Assembly: GCF_900747795.2 (NCBI RefSeq)
Contig: NC_041402.2
Span: 177,538,375 to 177,602,374 of the forward strand
DNA: 64,000 nucleotides
Direction of reading: 5' to 3'
Source of the DNA: Erpetoichthys calabaricus
Lineage: Eukaryota; Chordata; Cladistia; Polypteriformes; Polypteridae
A program made the translations under genes and the position numbers. The first letter of the stretch is position 1. The number at the start of each line of letters is the position of its first letter. The notes beneath the pieces were generated by a model that saw nothing but the letters and a program-made list of their open reading frames with translations, was not told the origin of the DNA and did not search any database. Positions 20,201 through 30,500 of the stretch are shown in pieces.

Positions 20201-20434
20201 TTCTACTCATTGGAGATGCCCATCAGGTAGAACATTTGCACTCTTGCCAAAACTTTTGTTTGTGGATGCTTTAAGAGTGAAAGGCCTAATTGAAATGGAG
20301 GTTACCTGTTTTGCATCCTGGATTGACGGTGCCTTGTGCTTTGGTATCTTTTCAGATGTGAGCTGTTTGATCAGAACTTGAAGTTGGCACTGGAGGTGGC
20401 AGAGAAGGCCGGGACATTTGGGCCAGGCTCATGA
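11237..20434 (+). CDS. TRAPPC4: Trafficking protein particle complex subunit 4 (synbindin), five exons
   Basis: Exons 11237-11411, 13912-14086, 19877-19980, 20100-20226 and 20356-20434 total 660 bases, giving 219 residues and TGA, the same length as human TRAPPC4. The protein begins [20 protein letters not shown] (longin-type fold). Exon 2 encodes the PDZ-like insert ([16 protein letters not shown] to [10 protein letters not shown]). Exons 3-5 give [48 protein letters not shown] and [16 protein letters not shown]. Known role: core subunit of TRAPP II and III, the Rab1/Rab11 exchange factors acting in ER-Golgi traffic and autophagy; the PDZ-like part binds syndecan-2. The exon 4 donor is GTAGAA, a weak but valid GT. 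The start codon sits in AACATGGCG, a good Kozak context. Introns 1 and 2 are loaded with mobile elements. Confidence 0.97.
11412..11928 (+). other. TRAPPC4 intron 1, 5' part
   Basis: AT-rich sequence with no recognised element before the Tc1 remnant. Confidence 0.4.
11929..12735 (+). mobile_element. Tc1-like transposon, internally deleted
   Basis: The left part (CACCTGTACACCTGCTTATC, ATCAGCCAATCATGGGGCAG) matches the start of a widespread vertebrate Tc1 family. It is joined near 12050 to the middle of the transposase (TGGTCTTCTGCTGTTGTAGC) and continues with CTGGTCTGATGAGTCTC, CAGGCTGGTGGTGGTGG and GGCACACTTTAGGCC. Roughly 0.4-0.5 kb of the 5' coding part is missing compared with the family. 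The coding phase is lost, and the right terminal repeat is not clear. Confidence 0.7.
12736..12851. repeat. Short GT-repeat and tRNA-B-box-like stretch
   Basis: GTGTGTGTGTGTGCGTGTGC at about 12758-12777 is a small microsatellite. GGGATTGAACCTGGATCC just after it looks like an inverted tRNA-type B box from an eroded SINE. Confidence 0.3.
12861..13762 (-). mobile_element. 5'-truncated Rex3-like RTE LINE with target duplication
   Basis: The minus strand encodes the reverse-transcriptase palm and C-terminus: [15 protein letters not shown] at the catalytic motif, then [27 protein letters not shown], and in the second frame [17 protein letters not shown] and [17 protein letters not shown]. The 3' end is a (GGAT)n tail at 12861-12876. 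The element is flanked by GGATCAAATCC at 12852-12862 and 13763-13773, an 11-base target duplication. The coding is almost open: a TAG where the family has a glutamate codon near 13284-13291 is the only break seen. This suggests a rather young insertion in TRAPPC4 intron 1. Confidence 0.9.
14087..14938 (+). other. TRAPPC4 intron 2, 5' part
   Basis: No coding similarity is seen. The last 300 bases may be the 3' untranslated part of the Penelope-like element that follows on the minus strand, but I cannot prove it. Confidence 0.35.
15243..15603 (+). mobile_element. Full-length tRNA-derived SINE, GGAT-tailed
   Basis: The head has a perfect A box (TGGCGCAGTGG near 15252) and a one-mismatch B box (GGTTCGCTTCC near 15303). 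The body has TGCATGTTCTCCCTGTGTCT and GGCTGGGATTGGCTCCAGCA, and the tail is (GGAT)n. It is flanked by GGATCAGTTG at 15231-15240 and 15600-15609, so it entered by target-primed insertion. It sits in the Penelope-like coding region, where the minus-strand frame stays open through it. It is not a tRNA gene: the acceptor and anticodon arms do not pair as in a tRNA. Confidence 0.85.
16267..17267. mobile_element. Non-autonomous pogo/Tigger-like transposon
   Basis: The ends are inverted copies (CAGTAATGCCTCGCTATATC at left, matching reversed GATAGAGGAGGGATTACTG at right) flanked by TA at 16265-16266 and 17268-17269. The CTCGCTATATCGCGCTTCG type of end is typical of pogo/Tigger-derived short elements in fish. 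No transposase is encoded. Inside, about 245 bases beginning GGGGCTGTTCGCACC (16542) recur, diverged, from 16787, so the copy carries an internal tandem duplication. Confidence 0.75.
18716..19129. other. TRAPPC4 intron 2, unassigned stretch
   Basis: May be the upstream part of the poly(A)-tailed retroposon that ends at 19336, but I see no coding match. Confidence 0.3.
19130..19336 (+). mobile_element. Poly(A)-tailed LINE-type 3' end
   Basis: A pyrimidine-rich stretch leads into TTACAATAAAATCAACATTA and then a run of about 16 A (19319-19334). AATAAA followed by a genomic A tail marks a reverse-transcribed mRNA 3' end, of L1 type in my judgement. No coding part is recognised. Confidence 0.5.
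19340..19790 (+). repeat. LINE/SINE 3'-end repeat ending TTTTGGGCTATACAAAAATA
   Basis: Contains AAGGTTTCTTCCATTTTTTC, AGTTTTCCCCTTGTCTTC, GCAGGGCCTGTTAAAGCCCA and the terminal TTTGGGCTATACAAAAATAAATTGTATTC, a 3' end seen in many fish repeats. The short TGTAT repeats at 19577-19600 belong to it. Confidence 0.5.
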
Positions 20435-20775
20435 TCCACACCATCATTGGGAATTACTGGATGTAAAGCTTTGTTGTCAGCTGGACTTGAGGACACTGTG
20501 GCTAAGTGCTCACCCAGTGCCCATTACTTGTTTGTATGTCTCATGGAGAGAAAAACAAGTTGAGTGCATTTCTTCAAGCAGCTCCACTGTCTGCCTGCTT
20601 TGCATAAAGTGAAGTGCACTATATTTGTAAAATGTCATAATGTAAATACTGTACAGTGACTAAACATTCCTCTAGGAACATAAAGCATTAAACATTCTTT
20701 TAACTGATCATTAACTAACTCATTGTCCAAAAGTGAGACAAGAAAACCCCATCCAGACATGATGGTACACACACT
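20435..20775 (+). other. TRAPPC4 3' UTR
   Basis: The untranslated end follows TGA at 20432-20434. ATTAAA at 20687-20692 is the likely poly(A) signal, so cleavage near 20710 is inferred. Sequence beyond about 20778 belongs to a transposon. Confidence 0.6.
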
Positions 20776-20919
20776 GCCTTAACCCCTTTGAAAGTTTTCT
20801 CATTTTTTTGTTACACAACACTAAATAATAGTGGATTTATTTTGCCTTTTCTGACACTGATCAACAGAAAAAGACTCTGCAGTGTTAAAGTGAAAACAGA
20901 TCTCTGCATTGTTGGCTAA

Positions 20920-21745
20920 TCCATATTACTAACCGAGAATGGTAAACCGGATATGGACGCAGGGACCTGCCCGTGGACGCAGGAGACATAGTGCGCAGGC
21001 GCCACACAAAGCCCCCCCTGCCCCAGAGCGAAACGGGAGAGACTACGAACCGTCTGACATGCCTCGAAAAAGGAGAATATAATCACCACGGACCAGGTGT
21101 CATTGAAACAAAAGCAGGATAAAGCAAGGTCAGAAATAAAAGACAGAGTAGAAAACAAAGTAAAACGTCATAAAGAGGTTAAAGAATGGGGCCAAACACA
21201 TGGAGAGCAGGTTACAGATGATGAAAACTGGAATGCAACAGCTACAAAAAAACCTAGGCACGAAACACATGCACAGCGACATACAGAATATAAAAGCAGA
21301 AAAAAACGACAAGTTAAACGTCCACACCACACAGTGGAGGCAGACCCGGAAGGTGCAGGCGCCTACATCGCGCGTCGGAAGGTACGAAAGGCAAAGGCGC
21401 CTACACAGCATGGTATAACCCGACATAATACGGAAGGCGCAGGCGTCGCCGCCATATTGTGCATGGCACTACTGCGGAGTGAAGTTAGGAATAATGTGCT
21501 GCTTGAGATCGTACAAAACACCGAACGCAACCCACCGTCTGAAACTGCGGAGGCAAAGCAGGCACGGGTTCAAACCGAACGAGCTTGACTGACGGATATA
21601 CGCCTACAACGCACGTCTCAAACCGCAGAAGCAGGGCAAGCACGGGTTCAAAACAACGCAAGCTCCTACAACGCGCGTCTGAAACTATGGCTGCCCAGCG
21701 GGCACGGGTTCAAAACGCCAGGGGTAGGCGAGCGAAGCCCCCTTG
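20920..21745 (+). mobile_element. Helitron-like element inserted in the Tc1 copy
   Basis: Starts TCCATATTACTAACCGAG after an A and ends GCGAAGCCCCCTTG before a T, with a GGGG...CCCC hairpin next to the 3' end, as in Helitrons (TC...CTRR, A/T target, no duplication). Removing it restores the Tc1 sequence CTAA|TTTAATCAG. The element holds three repeats of a GCACGGGTTCAAA unit (near 21565, 21640 and 21697). A 163-codon frame (21097-21588) is rich in K, R, H and T and shows no Rep or helicase motif. I treat it as non-autonomous. Confidence 0.7.
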
Positions 21746-22596
21746 TTTAATCAGAAATATAAAACAGTAAATAATTGATCACACAAGTATTTGCCTCTTT
21801 TTACATGAAACCCGCAAGTCATCGCTGCCCCAGGCCATTGGTGTTAGAAGTCTGATATAGTCCAATGGAGATCATCTGTCTGGTGTTTCACTTGATTGTT
21901 GTCTGAATGCTCCTGTATGTGGATGGGCCAGAGTGTGAGTCAGTAGGGTGGCCTGACGTACCCAATGAAGACACAACAATCCAAAAAGCACAAGCCAGGG
22001 GATGGAGACAAGAAAATATCAAAGCCACTGAATATCCATTAAATCAATCATGAAGACATGGAGAGAGTATGCCACAGCTGTAATCTACTAGACCAGGCCG
22101 TCCACAAAAACTGAATGATGTCAAGTGAGGGAGGCCACGTGGAGATCTCTGAAGGAGTGACAAGCTATAGTACATAAGACTGTGCATGACAACTGTGTCC
22201 AGGTGCTTCACCAGTCCCAGTGACAAAGACAAAGATAACACAGGACATCTCTGCAGAAGGCACATGGGAGATTTTGCTGGGAGAAAGTTAGATGGCCTGA
22301 AAATTGAGTTTTTTGGCCATTACAGTAAGTGCCAGGTTTGAACACAGCACATTATGAAGAACAGACCACCACCACTACCGTGAAGCATGGTGGTGGTAAC
22401 ATGAGGCTGTGGGGAAGCTTCTCTGCAGCAGCAGGCCTATGGAGTCAGAGTCGCAAGCAATTATTGGGTTACTGGAGTTGAAAGGTAGAACTCTGACTAA
22501 ATGGAAATTGTAATATAATGTGTTAAAATTTCACAGATTCTGCTTAAACTTTTTTCATCTAGAATTTTGCTAAGACTAAATTTAAAAAAGATGCTA

Positions 22597-23013
22597 TCTT
22601 AATACATAATTCGCCAGCCTCCTCACTCACTCACTCACGTCCGTCTGAAGCCGAATGCGCAATCGCTTTCTACGCAGCTGCCCAATAAACCTTACGAGAC
22701 CGACATTGCGGCAGGTGGTGGATTTACGGCCGCGAAAATTCAAAGAGAAAGGCGACTTCGACCGACATCCAACCCCAGCATCGCGACAGGCGGCGGATTT
22801 ACGGCTGCAAAAATTCAAAGAGAAAGGCGACTTCGATTAAAGCTCTAGAGGCCTGAAAGGCGATTTCGACTACAGCTCGAGGCCTAATTACGCATTCTGA
22901 TTCAGTTACGCATTCATTCAATACACCTATATCAGGTTTGTGGTGCTTATACTTATTACTATTCCACTCGTGCCCGTTTCATCTTACGTTGTCGAAACAG
23001 GCTCTTTGTCTAG
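22597..23013 (+). mobile_element. Non-autonomous Helitron, 417 bp
   Basis: Begins TCTTAATACATAATTCGCC after an A (22596) and ends TTTGTCTAG before a T (23014). Eleven bases before the end is a hairpin: GCCCGTTTC (22972-22980) pairs with GAAACAGGC (22994-23002) with one mismatch. This is the classic Helitron 3' layout. A unit starting GGATTTACGGC is present twice (22731 and 22794, 63 bases apart). No protein is encoded. Confidence 0.75.
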
Positions 23014-23199
23014 TATTTTATATTTAATGGTACTTAGTGTTTGTAAGCCACAATAGCATTGCTGCAGCCTTTACACCTGAACTTTAATATGTTAGTGTTA
23101 AAAAGAAGCCTTGTGTTTCTAACTGGCAGTGATGAAATGTTTTGTATCTTGTATGCTTTCAATCAACATAGTAAATATGTTTTAGTCTAATTACAACTA

Positions 23200-24678
23200 C
23201 AGGTAACCTAGAATATCATAAATTAACTTTTCTAAGTACCGGTAATTCAATTCAAAAAATGAAACTCCTATAGATTCATTACACACAGAGTGACATATTT
23301 CAAGCGTTTATTTCTTTTCATTTTGCTGATTATGGCCTACAGGTAATAAAAACTCAAAATTCATTATCTCAGGAAATTAGAATATTACATACGACCAATA
23401 AAAAAAATGATTTTTAATACAGAAATGTTGGCCTACTGAAAAGTATGTCCATGTAGGCACTCAATACTTGGTCTGGGCTCCTTTTGCATGAATTACAGCA
23501 TTAATGTGGCGTAGCATGGGGGCATCAGCCTGTGGCATTTCTGATGTGTTCTGGAAGCCCAGGATGCTTTGATAGTGGCCTTCAGCTCATCTGCATTGTT
23601 AGGTCTGCTGTCCCTGATCTTCCTCTTGGGGGTTTGGGTCAGGCGAGTTTGCTGACCAATCAAGCACAGTGATGCCATGGTCATTAAACCAGGTATTGGT
23701 ACTTTTGACAATGTGGACAGGTGCCAAGTCCTGCTGGAAAATGAAATCAGCATCTCCATCAAGCTTGTCAGCAGAGGTGCGCATGAAGTGCTCTAAAATT
23801 TCCTGGTAGATGGCTATGCTGACTTTGGACTTGATAAAACACAGTGGGCTAACAGCAGCAGATGACATGACTCCCCAGATCATCACTGACTGTGGAAACT
23901 TCACACTGGACCTCAAGCAATTTGGATTCTGTGCCTCTACACTCTTCCTCTAGACTCTGGGATCTTGATTTCCAAATGAAATGCAAAATTGAATTTCATT
24001 TGAAAAGAGGACTTTGGACCACTGAGCAACAGTCCAGTCCATTTTCTCCTTAGCCCAGGTAAGGCACTTCTGATGTTGTCTCTGATTCAGGAGTGGCTTG
24101 ACACAAGGAATGCTGTGACAGTTGTAGCCCACGTCCCGGATACATCTGTGTATGGTGGCTCTTGAAGCACCGACTCCAGCCGCAGTCTGCGGTTATCCCT
24201 GTTGCTTGTGCACCTTTTTCTGCCACATTTTTTCCTTCCACTCAACTTTCCATTAATATGCTTGGATACAGCACTCTGTGAACAGCCATCTTCTTTAGCA
24301 ATGACCTTTTGTGGCTTACCCTCCTTGTGAAGGGTCTCAATGACCATCTTCTGGACAACTGTCAAGTCAGCAGTCTACCCCATGATTGTGTGGCCTACTG
24401 AACCAGACTGAGAGACAGGACCCCTTTGCAGATGTTTTGGGTTAATTAGCCGAGTGGAGTGGGACACCAGGAGTCTACAATATTGAACTTTTTCACAATA
24501 TTCATATTTTCTGAAATACTGAATTTTGGGTTTTCATTAGCTATATAAGCCATGATCTGCAACATGGAAAGAAATAAATGCTGTGTGTAATTAATCAATA
24601 TATGAGTTTCACTTTTGAATTGAATTACTGAAATAAATTCACTTTTTGCTGATATTCTAATTTATTGAGATGGACCTG
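23200..24678 (-). mobile_element. Tc1-like transposon, near full-length, broken
   Basis: Flanked by TA (23198-23199 and 24679-24680) with matching ends (CAGGTAACCTAGAATATCAT; right end reversed CAGGTCCATCTCAATAAATT). The minus strand encodes the N-terminal paired-type helix-turn-helix (MTVVQKMVIETLHKEGKPQK, then KEDGCSQSAVSKHING) at 24087-24365, and a catalytic core at 23599-23916 (VMIWGVMSSAAVSPL, DADFIFQQDLAPVH). Frames shift between pieces. At the DDE glutamate site it reads SPDPNPQEE instead of the usual PDLNPIENLW, so it is inactive. Length is about 1.48 kb. Confidence 0.9.
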
Positions 24679-24945
24679 TAGAGGAGTTGGAAGCACCAGA
24701 AACTCAGGAGTCGGAGTTGAAGGTTTTGTGTACCGACTCTATAGACTTGGCAGCAGGCCCTGGGAGGTTTGTGAAGGGAAAATGAATGCAGCAAAATATG
24801 GGGGAAAGCCAAATATAGTTGGCCAGAAAACTGGCCTTTAGTGGAGATATGCTTTCTAAAAAGACAACAAGCCCAAGGGTAAAGGGGCAACAAAACACAA
24901 AGTTAATGTTCGGAAGTGGCCAAGTCAGAGTTCAGTGCTGGTATT

Positions 24946-25202
24946 TTTCAAACATCTCAGAATAGGAATATGATCCTAACTTGTTCAAAATTGTTAAGAG
25001 TAATGCATATTTGGTCCTACTGTTAGAGGAGGAGGAAAATTTTAAAGCAGTTTATCAATTTTCCTAATATAAGAAACTACTCCTAACTTCACCAAGATTT
25101 AGAAGACCTCGGGCGCTATCCTGACTTGCAAGGAGCAGCTAGAGCTGGAATGATTTTGAAATTCTGGACAATGACAAACTTTTAAAAAGACATCAACTGA
25201 CA
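24946..25202. other. Intergenic stretch, no recognised element
   Basis: AT-rich sequence between the last Tc1 piece and the SINE fragment. Confidence 0.35.
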
Positions 25203-25215
25203 GAGATGGAGTAAT

Positions 25216-25345
25216 CCAGCCATCCATCCATTATCCAACCCGCTGAATCCAAACACAGGGTCACGGGGGTCTGCTGGAGCCAATCCCAGCCAACACAGGG
25301 CACAAGGCAGGAAACAATCCTGGGCAGGGTGCCAACCCACCGCAG
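25216..25345 (-). mobile_element. 130-bp 3' module of the GGAT-tailed SINE
   Basis: Minus strand from CTGCGGTGGGTTGGCACCCT to (GGAT)n, matching the last 130 bases of the full SINE at 15243-15603 but lacking the A and B boxes. It is flanked by GAGATGGAGTAAT at 25203-25215 and 25346-25358, a perfect 13-base target duplication. Confidence 0.85.
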
Positions 25346-25499
25346 GAGATGGAGTAATAATCATAAAAAATGCTGTATGTTACATGATTGCTCCATCTGC
25401 ATAAAGAAGCCATGTTCTGTCAAATTAAATGAAAGTGTTGGTAACAATGTTTTTAGCCACAAGAGAAATGCTGTGTTGTAATGAAGTGTGGGCCACAAT

Positions 25500-26510
25500 T
25501 CCTCCTTTTTCATACATCGGTCAAGTCAAGTTGGGGAGCATGCACTGGTACAGTGTGTTGCACCCACCACAGAATGAAACAACTCGGGATCCCGGTTGGC
25601 AAACCCCCAGGCAGACACGCGGCCCAGTCCCACCCTCCAGTACTGACCCTCTATCTGCCGCAGCCAGGTGTTACGTGGGCAAACCCTTGGCCTGGTCCAG
25701 CCACTCGGGTCCCCAACAATGAGGATCATACGAGCCAGATCACTCTCGGCGAAACGCGCCACATGGCCGTAGTGCCGTAACTGACGCTCCCTCACAATGC
25801 ATGTAATGTGCCTCATTCGGGACTCCATGAGCAACACAAAGTCAAACCAATAGTGCCCAAGGATTTTCTGGAGAGACACAGTGCCAAAGGAGTCCAGTCT
25901 TCATCTCACATCACTAGATAGCGTCCAAGTCTTGCAACCATATAGCAAAACAGGAAGCACCAGGACTCTATAGACTTGGACATTCGTCCTCTTGCATAGA
26001 TATCGGAAGCGCCACACACTCCTCTCCAGCAACCTCATGACCCCCCATGCTCTCCCAACCTGTCTACTGACTTCATAGGATGTGTCACCAGAGGCATGAA
26101 AGTCACTGCCAAGGTAAGTAAACCTCTCAAGGAGGTCGAGATGGCTATGCCCAAGAGGTCATTAAAGGCCTGCATCATCTTTGGTTTTTATCAGGACACT
26201 CACAAGCCCAGACACTCAGACTCCTCGCTCAGTCTCTTAAGCGCCCCGATCAGAGCCTCCATTGACTCCAAGAAGATCACAGCATCGTCAGAAAAGTCAA
26301 CATCTGTGAATCTTTCTTCACCAACAGATGCCCCACAGCCGCTGGATCCCATGACCTTCCCCAACACCCAGTCCACACAAGCATTGAACAGAGTAGGAGG
26401 AAAAACAGACCCCTGACGAACCCCAGAATCAACCGGGAAAAACACAGAGGTTCTGCCTCCACTCTGCACAGCACTCACAATACCAGTGTACAGGCCGCTC
26501 ATAAATCAGT
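25500..26510 (-). mobile_element. LINE fragment, RT motifs and C-terminus, broken
   Basis: The minus strand at 26200-26502 encodes a reverse-transcriptase stretch (SGVRQGSVFPPTLFNACVDW, DVDFSDDAVIFLESMEALIG; the catalytic FADD appears as FSDD). 25526-25879 encodes the C-terminal region (RERQLRHYGHVARFAES, WGFANRDPELF). Intervening text also fits the family but out of frame. The family recurs widely in fish and invertebrates; I am not sure of the clade. It is an old copy downstream of the SLC37A4 3' end. Confidence 0.75.
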
Positions 26511-27584
26511 GTGAGACACTTATAAAGTCAAACATAAAATTATTTGAGTTATTGCTGCTATAGGTGGTTGTACAAGCTATTGAATCATGGGCTGTACTTA
26601 GTTGTTCACACATGCCTTCTCTATTTTGGATTCACTTTTGCTAAATAGTGAAATGGTAGAATTTGCTCTGTGTTGTTTTACACCTGAGGTTAAGATTTAA
26701 ATAATTTTAGAACCTGGTAAGGACCAGATATTTTTATTATTATGTCCCGATATGTAAATCCATAGGAGGCAGAAGTGTACTTTCTTTTTCACAACCCTCA
26801 TTTCAAATTTGCCCATTGGTGGCAGTCATAGGTATAAAAATAATAAGACCAAGGGAGATCCTTAGAGGAACTGTTTTATTTAACAGTGTAGAGATCATAC
26901 ATACACAGATTTCCACAGCCAGTATCCATACAATGGCTTTTCAGGGAAATATTTTCCATTAATAAAACACAGTATTGGTATCTGTTAGGTGTCTGTTTCT
27001 ATTTAGTGTCATAGATGGCAGCTACATTTGTACGATGGAGTTGGCTTCCCATTATTCACAATAACGGCCACAGAAACCTCCCAGTATCCTCTCCACCTCT
27101 TTTGAGTGTGTCTTTTATGGCATAGGTGGGGTGTTATAGCAGATTTGCTAATAACGCTATGACTCATCTTTGCAGCTTCAGAGGATGGATGGCTTTATCT
27201 CAACACTTGATGCATACCTCAGCTCTCTGGTGACTCTTCTGCACAAGGTCATGACAGCCAAGAGCTGAAGGTAGGTAGATGGGCTTGTAACAAAGTAGAG
27301 GTAAAATGGAAAGGGGGGGGGGGGGGGGTGAGAACAGCTGGCAAAGACATGGCTGCAATCATAAGAAGGCATCCCCCTTTTTATTCCACTGCAACAAAAC
27401 GTTTTACACAGCAGGAGGCACTAAAATGCAGCAGACTGATGACTGATGTCAAGCAGTGCCTCCTGCTTCCTTGACATCAGTGTCTTCCCTAAACTACTAA
27501 TCATTTAAACTTGATATTTGCCCGACATGTGCTGGCGTCAATGGGCCCTGCCTCCTACCAACACATTCTGTGTGAACTGTGCCT
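26511..27584 (-). other. SLC37A4 3' UTR and flank
   Basis: The SLC37A4 stop is at 27585-27587. On the minus strand AATAAA lies in AAATAAAACAG near 26872-26881, a likely poly(A) signal giving a UTR of about 0.7 kb. A 19-base G run (about 27310-27328; C run in the mRNA) lies in the UTR. Below 26860 nothing is recognised. Confidence 0.5.
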
Positions 27585-30500
27585 TCACTGTGCCTTCTTT
27601 GCCACACGTCCCATCTTGGTGCGCATGTTGCGAAGTAGGAAGAGAGCCACTGTTGTCACCCCACACATCAACTCGACCACCCAGAAGGCCGTCTCCCAGC
27701 TGTAATGCTTGGCAATGGTGCTGAATGGGAGTCCAGCAAGGAAGCCGCCCACTGCAGAGAGAGAGCAAACAAACTCTTTTAGAACAGCACACCACTCGCT
27801 GCTGGATCTCGATGCGCTGCTTAGAGAGGCAGAGTCTGACACGGTCCATAGAAAGAACTTGGAGAAGTCTAACAGTTCCCTTCCATGAGCTGCAGCTTTT
27901 GCATAACTAGTGCAACTCAAGTAACGTTAATTTAATAATAGTAAAAATACAAGTGTTTTGTAAGTTGTAAGCATATGACTGGATGACATGTGACTTGTGC
28001 AACATCAGTAACACAAGATTTTTCCATGGACTTTTTTGATAGTTTATTGTTGTGCAGTGTTGATTACTTTAGACGTCTATCATATCAGAAAGTTTGCTAA
28101 TGAATAAATTAATGAATTTCTAACTACTCAAAGAGTATTACATAGAGATCGGTGACACAGGGAACGAACTTTGTGTGAGCTAGAATGGGCTCCCTTTCAA
28201 TTCAAGGATCTTTTTGTTACAGCAGCTTCATTTTGTTTTCTCTGCTACACTTTATATTTCCGTTTGAATTTGTTTAAAAGATAAAGAGGACCCCTTTATA
28301 TCTTACATCTAAGTTGTAGAAGATGGCTTCCTCATTGCTACATCAGCGTTTTTTTTTTTTTCCTAACTTTTTGACTTGCTGAGCAGCAGAAGAACTGGAA
28401 AATTTTTACAAAACAATGAGTTGGATATTATAATGAAAGTTATTTACTCTGTTATCATTATTTGTCCAACCACTGCCCCAAGTGTATATACAGAAGTACT
28501 GGAACTTTCTTTTGAAATCTGACTTCTACTGTCCAGATTTACCAAAATTAAATTAATTTGGAATTTCAAGCTTCTAGATTTACAAACCATTAGTTCTGAG
28601 AGGACTGCGGTGGGTTGGCACCCTGCCCGGGATTGGTTCCTGCCATGTGCCCTGTGTTGGCTGGGATTGGCTCCAGCAGACCCCCGTGACCCTGTGTTCG
28701 GATTCAGCGGGTTGGAAAATGGATGGATGGATGGATAGTTCAGAGAGGAGGTTGGAGTTTCGAGCATCCAGATTTAATACAATTCAATTGGAAGAGTGGG
28801 TCGGGGTCAGGGTCTCTCCCTTGGAATTTCAAGTACAGTATACAGATTATGTATCCATCTGTGTGAGGGACTAACTGGTGTCCCTGCTGGGATGTATCCT
28901 GCTCCCTTACCTGGCCAGGAGGCCATGGAACACGAAGGACGGTGATATTCCCCTGCCATGCCTGGGCAGAGGCACAAGAAGATGTTGCGGCAGCATTTAC
29001 ATTGGGATTGGCACCCCAGCAACCTCAGAAGGATACTCCAATTGGGCTAGGGTACTTGGAACGTTGGGACAGTGTGTGACTGCCTGCTATGTGTAGAACG
29101 TTCCCCCGTACACTGGGTGGAAGCATCCCATGCGGCAAGCCCCAATATGGATGCCAGCAGGGAAGCATGGGAATTGCAGTGGTAGTGCTGCTGCTTTGCA
29201 GTAAGGAGACTGTAGAAGATTGTGGGTTCGCATCCCGGTTCCTCCCTTTGTGGATAGCGCTTTGAGTACTGAGAAAAGCGCTATATAAATGTAATGAATT
29301 ATTATTATTATTGTCCAAGGATCCTGCCCTGCCAGGCTCCCTGGGGGCCACCAGGGGGAGCTGTTGGGTACTAATGGCACAAGAACCGTTTGGGGTCCTG
29401 CCTGACCCAGAAGTGCTTCCTGGGGGCAATATATTAAGCACCGGAAGTACTCTTGAGTCTGGAGATACTAGAATATTCGCCCTCCACTCAACTCAAAAAG
29501 AGAGCTGTCGGATGTGGAGAAGGGAGTGCAGCTGTAGAAAAAGGAAAGAAAGAGTTGTACTGAATTGTTGAGTTGTGCTGAAGGTACTGTTTAAATTAAA
29601 AACCACTTTAATTGAACTGGGACTGTTGTGGTGCAATTATAGTATGTCTGGGTGTTATGGGTGCAGATACTGCCCTAGCGGCCACCCCTGATACAAAGGA
29701 CAGAACAGGGCATAATTTCTTAATTCAGGATGTTATCAGAAAAGTGTTCACGTAAAAAAACATGACCTGAGAATTTACTGATTTTTTTTGGGCCAGCGGT
29801 TGAGAAACACTGTTTTAGACTACACTCCATAGTCCTCCCTAAGTTGCTACTTGATACTATTTAAGTTGTCTTTTTTAAAAATTGTTACTATCTATTTAAA
29901 TGAAAGAAAAGATGTTGATATAGCCCCACCGCCCCGCATGAATTTGTATTATTAAAGAAGACTAATCATAATACAGGGTGAGTCAAAATGATGTTAACAC
30001 TACTGGATTCTTTTTATCTCAACCACACCTTTCCAGGTCGATGGATAGGTCATGGTGGACCATTGCCATGGCCTTTATACTCCTCTGATTTGACATCCTG
30101 TGATTTCTAATTATGGGGTATGGTGAAGGTGCTGTGTAAAGCAGGAAAGTTCATGGTATCAGTGACCTGAAGGACAGAATACGGACTGTGGTGTCATCTA
30201 TTCCCCACAAAATATGTATCCGGGCTTTAAACGGTACTGTTGCTCGTTGGTTTTTGTGTGTTGAACATGATGGCGAGCAGGTTGAGACATTCCTGTAAAT
30301 CATCTTGCACATATTAAGTATATTTTGTGAATAAAGTGTTTCCGCCATTCAAATGTTAACATAATTTTGACTCGCCCTGTATTTGTAGTGTTGTTTTATT
30401 ATAAAAATGCTTCCTACGTTTATGTGGACTTCCTCTAAGAAGCCGGACAGCATGCTGCTAGTTTGATTGTGAATTCTAAACCTGTTCAGTATGAAGAAGG

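Larger units (their letters stand above)
20778..24945 (+). mobile_element. Old Tc1-like transposon split by later insertions
   Basis: Pieces of one fish Tc1 family lie in order on the plus strand. 20778-20919 is the left end (ACACTGATCAACAGAAAAAG, GTGAAAACAGATCTCTGC). 21746-22445 runs through the 5' region and transposase (GGCCATTGGTGTTAGAAGTC, GAGTCAGTAGGGTGGCC, GTGAAGCATGGTGGTGG). 24750-24945 continues (GGGAAAATGAATGCAGCAAA, GTTAATGTTCGGAAGTGGCC). A Helitron (20920-21745) separates pieces one and two. Between two and three lie another Helitron and a younger Tc1 element. The coding frame is lost, and no right terminal repeat is found. Confidence 0.7.

Noticed and set aside
21097-21588. 163-codon open frame rich in K, R and H
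   Set aside because: It lies wholly within a Helitron-like element, has no known domain, and contains the element's internal repeats.
25481-25780. 99-codon plus-strand frames
   Set aside because: Antisense to the LINE C-terminal coding on the minus strand.
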